Shown here in pieces: positions 7,146-14,660 of a stretch of DNA of 16,350 nt (the first letter of the stretch is position 1; every line of letters starts with the position of its first letter). Position numbers and translations under genes: made by a program. Under the pieces are notes generated by a model, which ran no database searches, was not told the origin of the DNA, and saw nothing but the letters and a program-made list of their open reading frames with translations. The stretch comes from Kiritimatiellia bacterium. GTDB taxonomy: Bacteria > Verrucomicrobiota > Kiritimatiellia > RFP12 > UBA1067. The stretch is taken from NCBI GenBank assembly GCA_017547265.1, contig JAFYQC010000068.1:1-16350 (forward strand), read 5' to 3'.

Positions 7146-7792
7146 AAGCGGCATCATTCCATCTCAACCTCCTCAAGCCAAGCGAAACGCTCTCGTCGTC
7201 GCCTGTGCGACTGAGGATAATGCTCCCTGTAGGCGCCCTTCTCGCCTGCATAGGACTGCTCGTATGGTGGGGCGTTCTCTTCACGCAAATCGTTCTCACA
7301 AAGACACAGGCGCACAGCATCGAAGAAGACCTCGCCGCGAAAAACAGCGCTCATGCCGAAGCAATCCAAAAACGCGACCTGGCGCGAGAGCTAAAGCTCC
7401 AGCTAGAGCAACTTGAATACTACAAGTCGGGCGTGCGCTCAATAGGGGAACCGCTTGCCAAGTTCGCAGAGGTAGTTCCTCTCCGCGTGCAGTTGAAGGA
7501 AATGTCCATAACCCCGCCGAAGCCGCAGGTCCTCTTGCCTCCAGGGCTAAAGGTTCCGCTTTTCGGCCCGACAGAGAACGTCGAGACGCAAAAACTCGTG
7601 ATTGCCGGGCTTACGACGAAGGAAACCCCAGTCGTATCGCTTATGGAATCTCTTGAAACCGGCTTTGAGAAACTCGTCACAAGCGAACGCAAGATAAACT
7701 CTTTCAAGCAGGACAGCGCCGAGATCGACGGCAGGAAGCTTCTTAGCTTCGAAGTCGAATACACCATGCCAGAGAGGAGGTTTGCGAAATGA
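7142..7792 (+). CDS. pilN: PilN-like inner-membrane platform protein
   Basis: 216 residues. A short cytoplasmic N-terminus FHLNLLKPSE resembles the conserved 'iNLLP' start of PilN that docks into PilM. It is followed by one transmembrane helix (about 28-50), a charged coiled-coil-like stretch (55-95) and a periplasmic domain. The gene begins in an ATGA overlap with the PilM-like gene, with GGAGG 7 bases before the ATG, and ends in an ATGA overlap with the PilO-like gene. Length (about 180-220 usual), topology and gene order fit PilN; the periplasmic part is divergent, so the call leans on position and topology. Confidence 0.75.
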   Translation: MKAASFHLNLLKPSETLSSSPVRLRIMLPVGALLACIGLLVWWGVLFTQIVLTKTQAHSIEEDLAAKNSAHAEAIQKRDLARELKLQLEQLEYYKSGVRSIGEPLAKFAEVVPLRVQLKEMSITPPKPQVLLPPGLKVPLFGPTENVETQKLVIAGLTTKETPVVSLMESLETGFEKLVTSERKINSFKQDSAEIDGRKLLSFEVEYTMPERRFAK

Positions 7793-8388
7793 ACAGCGAA
7801 CTCTTCCAGAACATGGCCCCGAACGCGAAACGCTCGTTTGTCGTCACCATCACGTTTGCTGCGCTGGCCACGATAATCTATCTCTTCTGCGTCCAGCCTT
7901 CCACCAGCGAGCTCGCAACAGCGAAGCGAAAACTCGCCGAACTGCAGGACAAGCAATACAGAACCGACCTTGACCTAAGGCGCTCAAGCACGGTCACGAA
8001 AGATCTTGAAGAACTCGAAGCGGGGCTCAAGCCCTTCCGCGAAGCAATGCTCGTTCCCCTTCTTGAGTCGTACTCCATGCGGGCAAAGTCACTCCTTGAT
8101 CCGCTTGCACTTGGCGCAGGGCTTAACGACGTTACATACTCAGACGAGCCGTTCCGCGCGCTTCCGCTGCCAAACCCGATGCCACGTCAGCTCCACACGC
8201 GCGCAGCAGTAAAGCTTGATGCGACAGGCAGCTACCAGCAGGCCGTGTCCTTCCTCCTGCGGCTTGAGAAGGAAATGCCTCTCGTCTCGCTAAGGCAGTT
8301 CGACATCACGGCACAGCAGAACCCCAGGATCCAATCCATATCGATTGTCCTTGAATGGCCTGCGAAAGGAGGTCTGACTCGCAAATGA
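7789..8388 (+). CDS. pilO: PilO-like inner-membrane platform protein
   Basis: 199 residues: one N-terminal transmembrane helix (about 17-35), a coiled-coil-like segment (38-80), then a periplasmic ferredoxin-like region. In that region, VKLDATGSYQQAVSFLLRLE (141-160) and SISIVLEW (183-190) match the beta-alpha-beta pattern of PilO ('l.l.G.Y..l..Fl..le...') . PilO dimerises with PilN and contacts PilP. The ATG sits in an ATGA overlap, with GGAGG 8 bases upstream. It overlaps the next gene by 4 bases. Gene order PilM-N-O supports the call. Confidence 0.78.
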   Translation: MNSELFQNMAPNAKRSFVVTITFAALATIIYLFCVQPSTSELATAKRKLAELQDKQYRTDLDLRRSSTVTKDLEELEAGLKPFREAMLVPLLESYSMRAKSLLDPLALGAGLNDVTYSDEPFRALPLPNPMPRQLHTRAAVKLDATGSYQQAVSFLLRLEKEMPLVSLRQFDITAQQNPRIQSISIVLEWPAKGGLTRK

Positions 8389-8858
8389 GCCCTCTGATCC
8401 TTATTGCGGCAATTGCCGTCAGGAATCCATTCTGGCCCATCGGCTTCGAGGGCGAGAGGGAGACGATTTCCGCAGAACCAATCGTCGACGTCAAGACGTC
8501 GACAACGCCATCCGACGAAGACACTGCGACGGCCGGCACTGCCGCGCGCTCTTCGCAGACAATCTCCGACCGCCACTGGAGCGAAGCACGCAAGACGCTG
8601 AAAACAAGTGGAATAACGGTCGTAACGGGACAGGACGGCACAAGGCGCCAGTGCATAATGCTTAATGGCCTCGCCTACGGGGACGGCGATCTTGTATCCG
8701 TCAACCACAACGGACGGCGCTTCACCTGGCGCGTCAAGGGGCTTACTGAAAAGGACACGGTAAAACTCATACGCATCCGTGCCAAGACGATAGAAGACAC
8801 CACGCCAGACGAGAACAAGCTGAAGGACATTCTCAACCAGAAGGAGAACAAGAAATGA
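8385..8858 (+). CDS. PilP/GspC-like periplasmic connector protein
   Basis: 157 residues. The start at 8385 gives the ATGA overlap shared by all junctions of this operon; GGAGG lies about 12 bases upstream, further than in the neighbours. The short N-terminal hydrophobic run SPLILIAAIAV leads into RNPFWPIGF (13-21). A low-complexity linker (about 35-60) follows, then a small beta-rich domain (about 60-135) with CIMLNGLAYGDGDLV and FTWRVKGLTEKDTVKLIRI, which fits the 'aiiNg..v..Gd.v.....v..I....V.L' pattern of the PilP/GspC homology region that docks on the secretin. The C-terminal tail is charged. Sequence similarity is only of pattern level; the position just before the secretin is the stronger argument. 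Confidence 0.68.
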   Translation: MSPLILIAAIAVRNPFWPIGFEGERETISAEPIVDVKTSTTPSDEDTATAGTAARSSQTISDRHWSEARKTLKTSGITVVTGQDGTRRQCIMLNGLAYGDGDLVSVNHNGRRFTWRVKGLTEKDTVKLIRIRAKTIEDTTPDENKLKDILNQKENKK

Positions 8859-10882
8859 AAAGCTTCTCTATAGCACTATCTGCGATGCTCATTACGGCGG
8901 CGGTTGCGCAAGAGCCAGCCACGTCCGCAGAGGGAAAGACTGATGGAGCGGCTGCAGCACCGCTTGCCACAGCTGAGACTCCAAACACCGATGACGCGAC
9001 CGCACTGCAGGACGAGGGAACGGACGAAATCGACCTCGAAGAAGACGACTCGGCCATTGCAGCGAAGAAACCGCAGATAAAGGGCGAGATGTCTGAAGGC
9101 ACGATGTCCCTCGTAGACATCGACTGCGATGACGCGACGCTTGCAGACATACTCCGCCAGTTCAGAAAGACTACTGGCGCCAATATAATATCAGACGACT
9201 CTACGAATCTCCAAAGACGCGTCTCCGTATCTCTCAGGCACGTTCCGTGGCTGCAAGGTCTCACCGCCATCCTCGGCTCGCGCGGTTTTCGCCTTGAACC
9301 ACGTGACAACATCTACCGCGTCATCGAAGACTTGCAGGCGATCCCGGTGTCCACAAGGACATTCAAGCTAAACCACGCGTCCGCAAAGGAACTCGCCGAC
9401 CTTTTCAATGCGACTTTCGCGCAAAAGGATCAGACGGGCAAAATCAAATCGCAAATTGCCTCCAGCTTCGTAGGGGCGAACGTTGTTGTTGTCACGGCAA
9501 CGGACAAAATTCTCGCGGACTGCGAGAGCATCATCAACTCGGTAGACAAGGCCGTCGACCAGATCTACATCGAAGCTCGGTTCATCGAGCTCTCCAGTGA
9601 GGCGATGCACAGCCTTGGATTCGACTGGAGCCACCTCAAGAGCTGGGGAGTCTCCACCAAGAATGTCACCGCAGGAATGGACTTCGGCGTCGACAAGTCC
9701 GTCATCGTGTCGAAGGACGGCTCGTTCTCGATCTCCGACAAGTCTTCAGGCTCGGCGGGTCGCAATAGTTCAGACTCCAGCTCGATCGACTCCACTACCA
9801 GCTCCAGAACCTACAAGGCCGACGCCTCGTCCAGCTCGGACATGTCTCTATCTAGGGAAATGTCCCGCTCTAGGGGGCACTCCAGGAATTCCAACCGCAC
9901 GTCCACGGCAGACCGCACCTTCTCGGGCACGCTTTCCGTAGAGGACTTCCGGCTCGCGATCAGCGCGTTCGAGAGCCTCGAGGATGCAAGAATCTTCTCG
10001 AACCCGAAGGTCATCGTCTCTAACGGCAAGAAAGCCAAGGTCGACATGACGACCAAGTACCCATACGTCGAACTCACCTCCCAGCGCAACACCAGCTCCG
10101 AGAACTCCTACCTCGACTACTCCGCCAAGCTCCAGCAGATTCCCGGCGACAAAGACCATGGCCTCTTCGCCGGTTCCGCGTTCTTCTCCTACGGCATTGA
10201 GCTTTCCGTGACGCCGCGCATCTCGCCAGACGGTCTCATCTCCGTCGAGATTACCCCTTCCATATCCTACGTCGACGAGTACTACAGTGTCGCCAATGGC
10301 AGCAACATGGGGGCTGACAGCTCCTACGGCAAGTTCCCCATCGTGAAGATGAAAAGCATCTCCACCGAGTTCACGATGAAGGACGGTTCTACCGCAGTCA
10401 TCGGCGGCCTCTCCAAGACCGAGGAGGAGGATGTCGACGACGGCATCCCCTACCTGCGCCGCATACCGTGGATCGGGCAAAAGCTTTTTGGCAGCAAGAG
10501 CCGTCAGAAGGTTCAGTACGAAATCATCATCTGCGTCACCGTAGGCATCGCCCGTCCAGACTCCCTGCCACGCGATATCGGGCTCCCAAAGAACGCTGTC
10601 CTCGGCCGCGAGTTTGTACGCGGAAACCAGCTTGAGCCTGGCGACCGCGAAAACGCTGCCACCAATATCATTACGCTTGACATGACAGAACTGGACAAGC
10701 GCAGGGGAAAGAAAGCGCAGGGCACGGTGACCATCACTCCAATCTCTGAGCCCGGCCAGCAAGAACCCTCCCCCGAGGCAAAGGCGGAAGAGCCAGCGAA
10801 AGCCGAAGAGCCAGCAAGAGAGGAAAACATCTCCGAGCTACAGAAGCTAAGCGAAGAGCTAAAGGCAAGCGAGAATCAGTGA
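8855..10882 (+). CDS. pilQ: Outer-membrane secretin (PilQ/GspD family)
   Basis: 675 residues. Signal peptide 1-18 (cleavage after AVA); acidic Ala/Thr-rich linker 20-75; STN/N0-like domain about 84-160 (ATLADILRQFRKTTGANII, VSVSLRHVPWLQGLTAIL); N1-type domain about 168-235; secretin core about 238-570. The secretin signature region spans 513-546 with TAVIGGLS, GIPYLRRIPWIG and KLFG. A Ser/Arg/Thr-rich insert at about 286-355 interrupts the core. After the core come about 100 further residues ending in two EEPAKAEEPA-type repeats and a charged helix, possibly for a pilotin or peptidoglycan. It forms the ring through which the pilus or substrate crosses the outer membrane. Last gene of the five-gene operon; AGGAG lies 8 bases before the ATG. 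Its stop overlaps the convergent rpoN stop by 7 bases. PilQ and GspD cannot be separated from sequence alone; PilM-O context favours PilQ. Confidence 0.93.
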   Translation: MKSFSIALSAMLITAAVAQEPATSAEGKTDGAAAAPLATAETPNTDDATALQDEGTDEIDLEEDDSAIAAKKPQIKGEMSEGTMSLVDIDCDDATLADILRQFRKTTGANIISDDSTNLQRRVSVSLRHVPWLQGLTAILGSRGFRLEPRDNIYRVIEDLQAIPVSTRTFKLNHASAKELADLFNATFAQKDQTGKIKSQIASSFVGANVVVVTATDKILADCESIINSVDKAVDQIYIEARFIELSSEAMHSLGFDWSHLKSWGVSTKNVTAGMDFGVDKSVIVSKDGSFSISDKSSGSAGRNSSDSSSIDSTTSSRTYKADASSSSDMSLSREMSRSRGHSRNSNRTSTADRTFSGTLSVEDFRLAISAFESLEDARIFSNPKVIVSNGKKAKVDMTTKYPYVELTSQRNTSSENSYLDYSAKLQQIPGDKDHGLFAGSAFFSYGIELSVTPRISPDGLISVEITPSISYVDEYYSVANGSNMGADSSYGKFPIVKMKSISTEFTMKDGSTAVIGGLSKTEEEDVDDGIPYLRRIPWIGQKLFGSKSRQKVQYEIIICVTVGIARPDSLPRDIGLPKNAVLGREFVRGNQLEPGDRENAATNIITLDMTELDKRRGKKAQGTVTITPISEPGQQEPSPEAKAEEPAKAEEPAREENISELQKLSEELKASENQ

Positions 10883-12294
10883 CGGCGCTCTGACGTTCCC
10901 GGTATGCCCAGGATGGCACGGTACTTCGCTACCGTCCTGCGGGCGACCGGGAACCCTTCTTTTTTGAGCATTTCCGAAAGCCTGTCGTCTGACAGGGGAT
11001 GCGCCTTGTCCTCTTCCGCAATCATCGCGGCAAGGCGCTCGCGAAGCGCGTCTTTCGTGACTTGTTCGCCGGAATCAGTCGTTATTCCGGAAGTAAAGAA
11101 CTTGCGAAGCTCAACAGTCCCCTTTGGCGTAGAAGCATATTTGTCGCGGACGGTGCGCGACACCGTCGCGTGGTGAACGCCCGTCTTCTCCGCAATCTCC
11201 TGCATCGTAAGCGGCCTCAAGCCCTTCAGCCCGTTCTCGAAGAATCCCGGCTGCGCGTCGAAGATAGCCTGCGCGATGTCGGTAATCGTCTGCTGGCGGC
11301 GCTCAACCACCTCGACGAGGGAGTTTGCCGCCGCTATGCGCTGGCGAATATAGCTCTTCGTCTCCTTGTCGACATTCGGATCCGCAAGCATCTTCAGATA
11401 CTTCGGCGAGATATGTACCTCGGGGAGACTCCTGTCGTCCACTCTCGCCTTCCAGCCCTCGTCTGTCTTGACGACATGCACTTCTGGATGGACATAGCTT
11501 ATCGACTTCCCTGCGAGGTCATACGCGCGTCCTGGGCGCGGCTCAAGCGTACGGAGCTCCCTCAGCACATCGGCGTAGCGCTCGTGAGAAATGCCAAGGT
11601 CATGTTCTATAACGGAGATGCGCCCTTCCGCCATATCCTCGAAGTGGCGCTCTATGAGGGCGCGCACGTCCTCCTGGTACGGAGAGCCGTCGAGATTGTC
11701 CAACTGCGCGAGAAGACATTCCTGAGGTGTCCTGGCACCGCAGCCGGGAGGATCGAGCTGCATTATCTCCTTGAGGACGGCGACTATCTTCTCCTCGCTC
11801 TCACCCGAAACCATCACGATATCGGGAATCGACCCGATGAAACGCCCATCTGCGTTCAGTTCGCCTATCAGCATCTCCGCGAGCGGCAAGTCTTTCTCGT
11901 CGATGTCGGACATCTTGAGCTGCGCGAGGAGATGCTCCTCTAGCGTCTCCTCCTTCGTCTGCCTGTCGAAGAACCGCTGACGTCTCTCGTCCGCCTCCTC
12001 GTCGCGCGTTATCGCTGCGGCGGCGCCGAACTCGGGCTCATAGTCCTCGTCGGAGGATTCGAAGTCGTCGACACTCTCGTCGCGCTCCATTTCGCGCACC
12101 TTCTCCGAGACTGTCGTACTCTCGAGCGTCGCCTCTATGTCCTCAATGCAGGGATTGCGGCTCATCTCCTCGTGAAGCCGCTGACGGAGCTCTGGAAGGC
12201 TCATAGCAAGAAGCTCAAGCCCTTGCCGCATCTGCGGCGCAAGAGTCTGGCTCTGCGTCAGCTTCTGCCGTAGCTCACCTGAAAGACCGGGCAT
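10876..12294 (-). CDS. rpoN: RNA polymerase sigma-54 factor
   Basis: 472 residues, the usual length. Region I is Gln/Leu-rich (QSQTLAPQMRQGLELLAMSL, 14-33; then LPELRQRL and NPCIE). An acidic region II follows (about 70-105). The core-binding region runs about 115-340, including LNADGRF and QLDPPGCGARTPQECLLAQL. The helix-turn-helix MQEIAEKTGVHHATVSRTVR lies at 364-383 and the RpoN box ARRTVAKYR at 451-459, ten or so residues from the end, as expected. It directs RNA polymerase to -24/-12 promoters and needs an NtrC-type activator. The ATG at 12294 shares its A with the pilB TGA stop (TGATG), so translation is coupled. An upstream-extended frame exists but lacks region I character. It is the likely partner of the activator and of the two consensus promoters in this window. 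Confidence 0.97.
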   Translation of the reverse strand: MPGLSGELRQKLTQSQTLAPQMRQGLELLAMSLPELRQRLHEEMSRNPCIEDIEATLESTTVSEKVREMERDESVDDFESSDEDYEPEFGAAAAITRDEEADERRQRFFDRQTKEETLEEHLLAQLKMSDIDEKDLPLAEMLIGELNADGRFIGSIPDIVMVSGESEEKIVAVLKEIMQLDPPGCGARTPQECLLAQLDNLDGSPYQEDVRALIERHFEDMAEGRISVIEHDLGISHERYADVLRELRTLEPRPGRAYDLAGKSISYVHPEVHVVKTDEGWKARVDDRSLPEVHISPKYLKMLADPNVDKETKSYIRQRIAAANSLVEVVERRQQTITDIAQAIFDAQPGFFENGLKGLRPLTMQEIAEKTGVHHATVSRTVRDKYASTPKGTVELRKFFTSGITTDSGEQVTKDALRERLAAMIAEEDKAHPLSDDRLSEMLKKEGFPVARRTVAKYRAILGIPGTSERRH

Positions 12295-13982
12295 CACTGA
12301 TCTTCCGTGACGCGCAAGATTTCCTTGACGCTCGTGACGCCTGCAAACACCTTCGCCCAGCCGTCCTCGCGCAGAGTCTTCATGCCCTTCGAGAGAGAGA
12401 TGTTGCGTATCTGAGTCGCGTTCTCGCGGCGAACGATCGCGCCTTCGATATCCTCGTCGACTTCCAGCACCTCGAAGAGCGCGCGGCGGCCCTTGTAGCC
12501 GGTCCTGGTGCAGACGTCGCAGCCGGCGGGCTCGAACACCGTGTTCCTCTCGGGCGGCGTGTCGAGCGAGTAGTACTTCATGTCGAGCGGAACTTCCTTC
12601 TTGCACTGCGGGCAGAGGCGGCGGCAAAGGCGCTGGCCCATCACGCCCGCAACGGCAGAGGCAATAAGGAACGGCTCAACGCCCATATCGATAAGACGCG
12701 GGAACGCGCCTGCTGCATCGTTGGTGTGCAGCGTAGAAAACACCATGTGGCCCGTGAGAGACGCGTTAATCGCAATCTCGGCCGTCTCGCGGTCGCGGAT
12801 TTCGCCGACCATGATGATGTCGGGGTCCTGACGCAAGAACGCGCGGAGAGCCCTCGCGAACGTCATGCCGATCTCCGACTGCATCTGCACCTGGTTGATG
12901 CCGGCCATGTGGTATTCTATCGGGTCCTCGGCCGTCATGATGCGGACGTCGATCTTGTTGACTTCGGAAAGGAACGAGTAGAGCGACGTCGACTTGCCGG
13001 AGCCCGTAGGCCCAGTCACGAGGAAGATGCCGTTCGGACGGTGGATGATCTTGCTGACTACCGCGTAGTCGCGCTCGTTGAAGCCGAGGTCGTCCATCTT
13101 GACGAAGTTACCGCTCTTAGCGAGAAGTCGAAGCGAGATCGACTCGCCGTACGCGGCAGGCATGGTCGAGACACGGATGTCGATGTCCTGGCCCGCAATG
13201 CGGATGCCGATACGGCCGTCCATCGGGAGACGCTTTTCGGCGATATCGAGGTTCGCCATGACCTTGATACGAGAGATAATCGCGCTCTTGAGTCGGTTCA
13301 ACTGTGGCGGAACGTCAACCTTGTGGAGCATGCCGTCGATGCGGTAGCGGATTCGAAGCTCCGTCTCCTGCGGCTCGATGTGGATATCGGTCGCGCCCTG
13401 GCGGTCTGCTTCGGCGATGATCTGGTTTACGAACTTGACGATCGACGCCTCTTCGCCCATCTCGTTGACGTCGATCTTCGTCATAGCGCCGATGTCTTCG
13501 TCGACAGAATAGCGGCCGTCCTCGATCATCTTCTCGATCGCGTCCGCGCCGACGCCGTAGTATTTCTTTACGGCCTTCTCGACTTCTTCCTTCGGGGCGA
13601 GCGAGGTCTTTATCGGGCAGCCCGCGACGAGTCGGAGGCCATCAGCCGCGGCGGTATCGAACGGGTCTGAGGTGACGATTGTAAGCGAAGTGCCGTCGGT
13701 CTTGAACGGGAGGACGTTGTACTGGTAGACTGCCGACGCAGGGAGTCTCGTGAGCGCGTCTGGATTCGGCTGCTGGCGCTCGAGGTCGACCGTCTCAAGG
13801 CCGAGCGACTTCCCGACAGCAGAAAGAAATTCTATTTCCTTCGCACCGCCGAACTTGACGGCGGCCTCCGCGAGCCCCATTCCAGGGTTCGCCGCGCGGT
13901 TTTCGGCAATGCGCTGAAGCTGTTCGTCGGAGTAGATTCCGGCGGACTTCAGTATCATGTTTGCAAGAGAGTTCTCGCTCAT
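12294..13982 (-). CDS. pilB: Pilus assembly / type II secretion ATPase PilB/GspE
   Basis: 562 residues, the usual length. An N-terminal T2SSE_N-type domain (about 1-145) is followed by a linker and the ATPase core. Walker A GPTGSGKS at 324-331, Asp box TAEDPIEY at 350-357, Walker B DPDIIMVGEIRD at 386-397, His box GHMVFSTLHTND at 411-422. A zinc tetracysteine follows: C457-x2-C460 and C488-x2-C491 (C453 adds a fifth Cys); retraction ATPases (PilT) lack both the N-domain and these cysteines. It powers pilus or pseudopilus extension from the cytoplasmic face. First gene of a pilB-rpoN pair. No Shine-Dalgarno sequence is seen; a TGG-TAAAAT box ends 7 bases before the ATG. PilC/GspF, which normally follows, is absent here. 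Confidence 0.96.
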   Translation of the reverse strand: MSENSLANMILKSAGIYSDEQLQRIAENRAANPGMGLAEAAVKFGGAKEIEFLSAVGKSLGLETVDLERQQPNPDALTRLPASAVYQYNVLPFKTDGTSLTIVTSDPFDTAAADGLRLVAGCPIKTSLAPKEEVEKAVKKYYGVGADAIEKMIEDGRYSVDEDIGAMTKIDVNEMGEEASIVKFVNQIIAEADRQGATDIHIEPQETELRIRYRIDGMLHKVDVPPQLNRLKSAIISRIKVMANLDIAEKRLPMDGRIGIRIAGQDIDIRVSTMPAAYGESISLRLLAKSGNFVKMDDLGFNERDYAVVSKIIHRPNGIFLVTGPTGSGKSTSLYSFLSEVNKIDVRIMTAEDPIEYHMAGINQVQMQSEIGMTFARALRAFLRQDPDIIMVGEIRDRETAEIAINASLTGHMVFSTLHTNDAAGAFPRLIDMGVEPFLIASAVAGVMGQRLCRRLCPQCKKEVPLDMKYYSLDTPPERNTVFEPAGCDVCTRTGYKGRRALFEVLEVDEDIEGAIVRRENATQIRNISLSKGMKTLREDGWAKVFAGVTSVKEILRVTEDQ

Positions 13983-13998
13983 GTGCTATATTTTACCA
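13983..13998 (-). promoter_or_regulatory. Extended -10 promoter of pilB-rpoN, probably leaderless
   Basis: Minus strand TGG-TAAAAT (13998-13990) followed by the 7 bases ATAGCAC and the ATG at 13982. The spacing puts the transcription start at or beside the start codon. No convincing -35 hexamer (ACACAG or AACACA at 17-18 bases). No sigma-54 element was found here, so rpoN does not seem to depend on itself. Confidence 0.5.
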
Positions 13999-14091
13999 AA
14001 AAACACCGTGGCCTGTGTTGTGTTTTGACTGTGTCGCCAAGTGCGAACGTTGGTGCTGCGTGTGCTTGCCTTCCAGCGTGCGGCTTTGTTT

Positions 14092-14132
14092 CGGGCAACC
14101 GTGCTCGCCCTTTGAGGCGGGCGCCTTGCCCG
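14092..14132. repeat. Nested inverted repeat
   Basis: Outer arms CGGGCAA (14092-14098) and TTGCCCG (14126-14132) are perfect complements. Inner arms CGCCC (14106-14110) and GGGCG (14119-14123) pair inside them. There is no T-run, so it is not a typical terminator. Confidence 0.6.
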
Positions 14133-14136
14133 TCCT

Positions 14137-14176
14137 TCGACCCGCTCGCCGTATACATATACGGCTTCGGGGTCGA
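14137..14176. repeat. Two-tier perfect hairpin
   Basis: Outer arms TCGACCC (14137-14143) and GGGTCGA (14170-14176) enclose a 4x4 internal loop and an inner stem GCCGTATA-CA-TATACGGC (14148-14165) with perfect 8-base arms. This is the longest symmetrical structure in the stretch. Confidence 0.7.
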
Positions 14177-14235
14177 GTCCTGTGCAATCCGCCTCGCCTA
14201 AAAGGGTTCCGCCCGGCTCGGCCCTACGAAACTGC

Positions 14236-14252
14236 GGTTTTGTTCCAAAACC
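14236..14252. repeat. Perfect short hairpin
   Basis: GGTTTTG-TTC-CAAAACC: 7-base perfect arms with a 3-base loop. It shares arm length and loop length with the hairpin at 14296-14312. Confidence 0.65.
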
Positions 14253-14295
14253 TTGTTTCTGTGGGCTTTCCGCTCGGCCTTCGGCCTCGCCCCTC

Positions 14296-14312
14296 AAAAC
14301 GCTACGCGTTTT
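14296..14312. repeat. Perfect short hairpin
   Basis: AAAACGC-TAC-GCGTTTT: 7-base perfect arms with a 3-base loop, followed on the + strand by one more T then CGG. The T-run is too short for a confident terminator. Confidence 0.65.
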
Positions 14313-14322
14313 TCGGCGGTTA

Positions 14323-14344
14323 CGCGGCCCAAAACAAAGCCGCG
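14323..14344. repeat. GC-rich inverted repeat
   Basis: CGCGGC (14323-14328) and GCCGCG (14339-14344) with a 10-base A-rich loop. Confidence 0.5.
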
Positions 14345-14457
14345 CATGGCACCTCTGGTCGAGTTCGTCGCGTGAAGAGTGCCCTCGGCCTCGCTACCGT
14401 TCCACACGGCGATGCTCCCGCGCCTTTCGCTCGCCATCCGCGTCGCGATGCCGCGTC

Positions 14458-14471
14458 GCCGGAATACCGGC
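14458..14471. repeat. Short GC hairpin
   Basis: GCCGG-AATA-CCGGC, 5-base perfect arms with a tetraloop-size spacer. Confidence 0.4.
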
Positions 14472-14634
14472 TCCTTGCCTCACTCGCGTCTGTCGGCGCA
14501 ATCCGCGAACCACATCCCCGCGTGTCACTCCGCTCAGCGCTCAGTCACTCTCCCCGCTTCCTCACCACATGTTAAACCACATCAAGCCTCCACAACAGTT
14601 ACTAACCGACATCTAACACCCCACTAGGCATTTT

Positions 14635-14660
14635 ACGACGGCTCAGCGAGATCCGGTCGT
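14635..14660. terminator. Possible hairpin terminator beside the pseudopilin-like gene
   Basis: ACGACGG (14635-14641) pairs with CCG-TCGT (14653-14660, one bulged G), with CTC-AGC-GAG as an extra inner stem. On the minus strand it directly follows the stop codon at 14661-14663 but lacks a T-run; on the plus strand it is followed by TTTATTC. Weak as an intrinsic terminator in either direction. Confidence 0.3.

Larger units (their letters stand above)
13999..14634. other. Gene-free, hairpin-rich intergenic stretch
   Basis: About 640 bases between pilB and the pseudopilin-like gene. Open frames exist on both strands (up to about 200 codons) because the stretch is GC-rich, but the translations are Arg/Pro/Ser-rich with no family pattern, signal or ribosome site, so I do not call genes. 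At least six inverted repeats with perfect or near-perfect arms lie between 14092 and 14471 (listed separately). From about 14572 to the end the composition becomes richer in A and T. No tRNA, rRNA, RNase P, tmRNA or SRP signature was recognised. It could be a palindromic repeat cluster, a structured RNA or decayed sequence. Confidence 0.6.

Noticed and set aside
10914..10929. TGGCACGGTACTTCGC, resembling a sigma-54 promoter on the + strand
   Set aside because: The -24 half is good but the -12 half reads TTCG instead of TTGC at the required spacing, and it lies inside rpoN facing antisense with no gene ahead.
10999..11943. Open frame of 314 codons on the + strand opposite rpoN
   Set aside because: Antisense shadow of a canonical RpoN with its complete RpoN box; no independent support.
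12726..13670. Long open frame on the + strand opposite pilB (314 codons)
   Set aside because: It lies fully antisense to the well-supported ATPase gene, is dominated by Asp/Val/Arg/Leu from complementary codons, and has no ribosome site or family pattern.
14164..14181. GGGGTCGAGTCC resembling a tRNA T-arm
   Set aside because: No acceptor, D or anticodon arms fit around it; the sequence is better explained as the right arm of the 14137-14176 hairpin.
13961..14616. Overlapping + and - open frames in the hairpin-rich stretch
   Set aside because: Both strands are open only because the region is GC-rich; the translations are Arg/Ser/Pro-rich, match nothing I know and lack ribosome sites.
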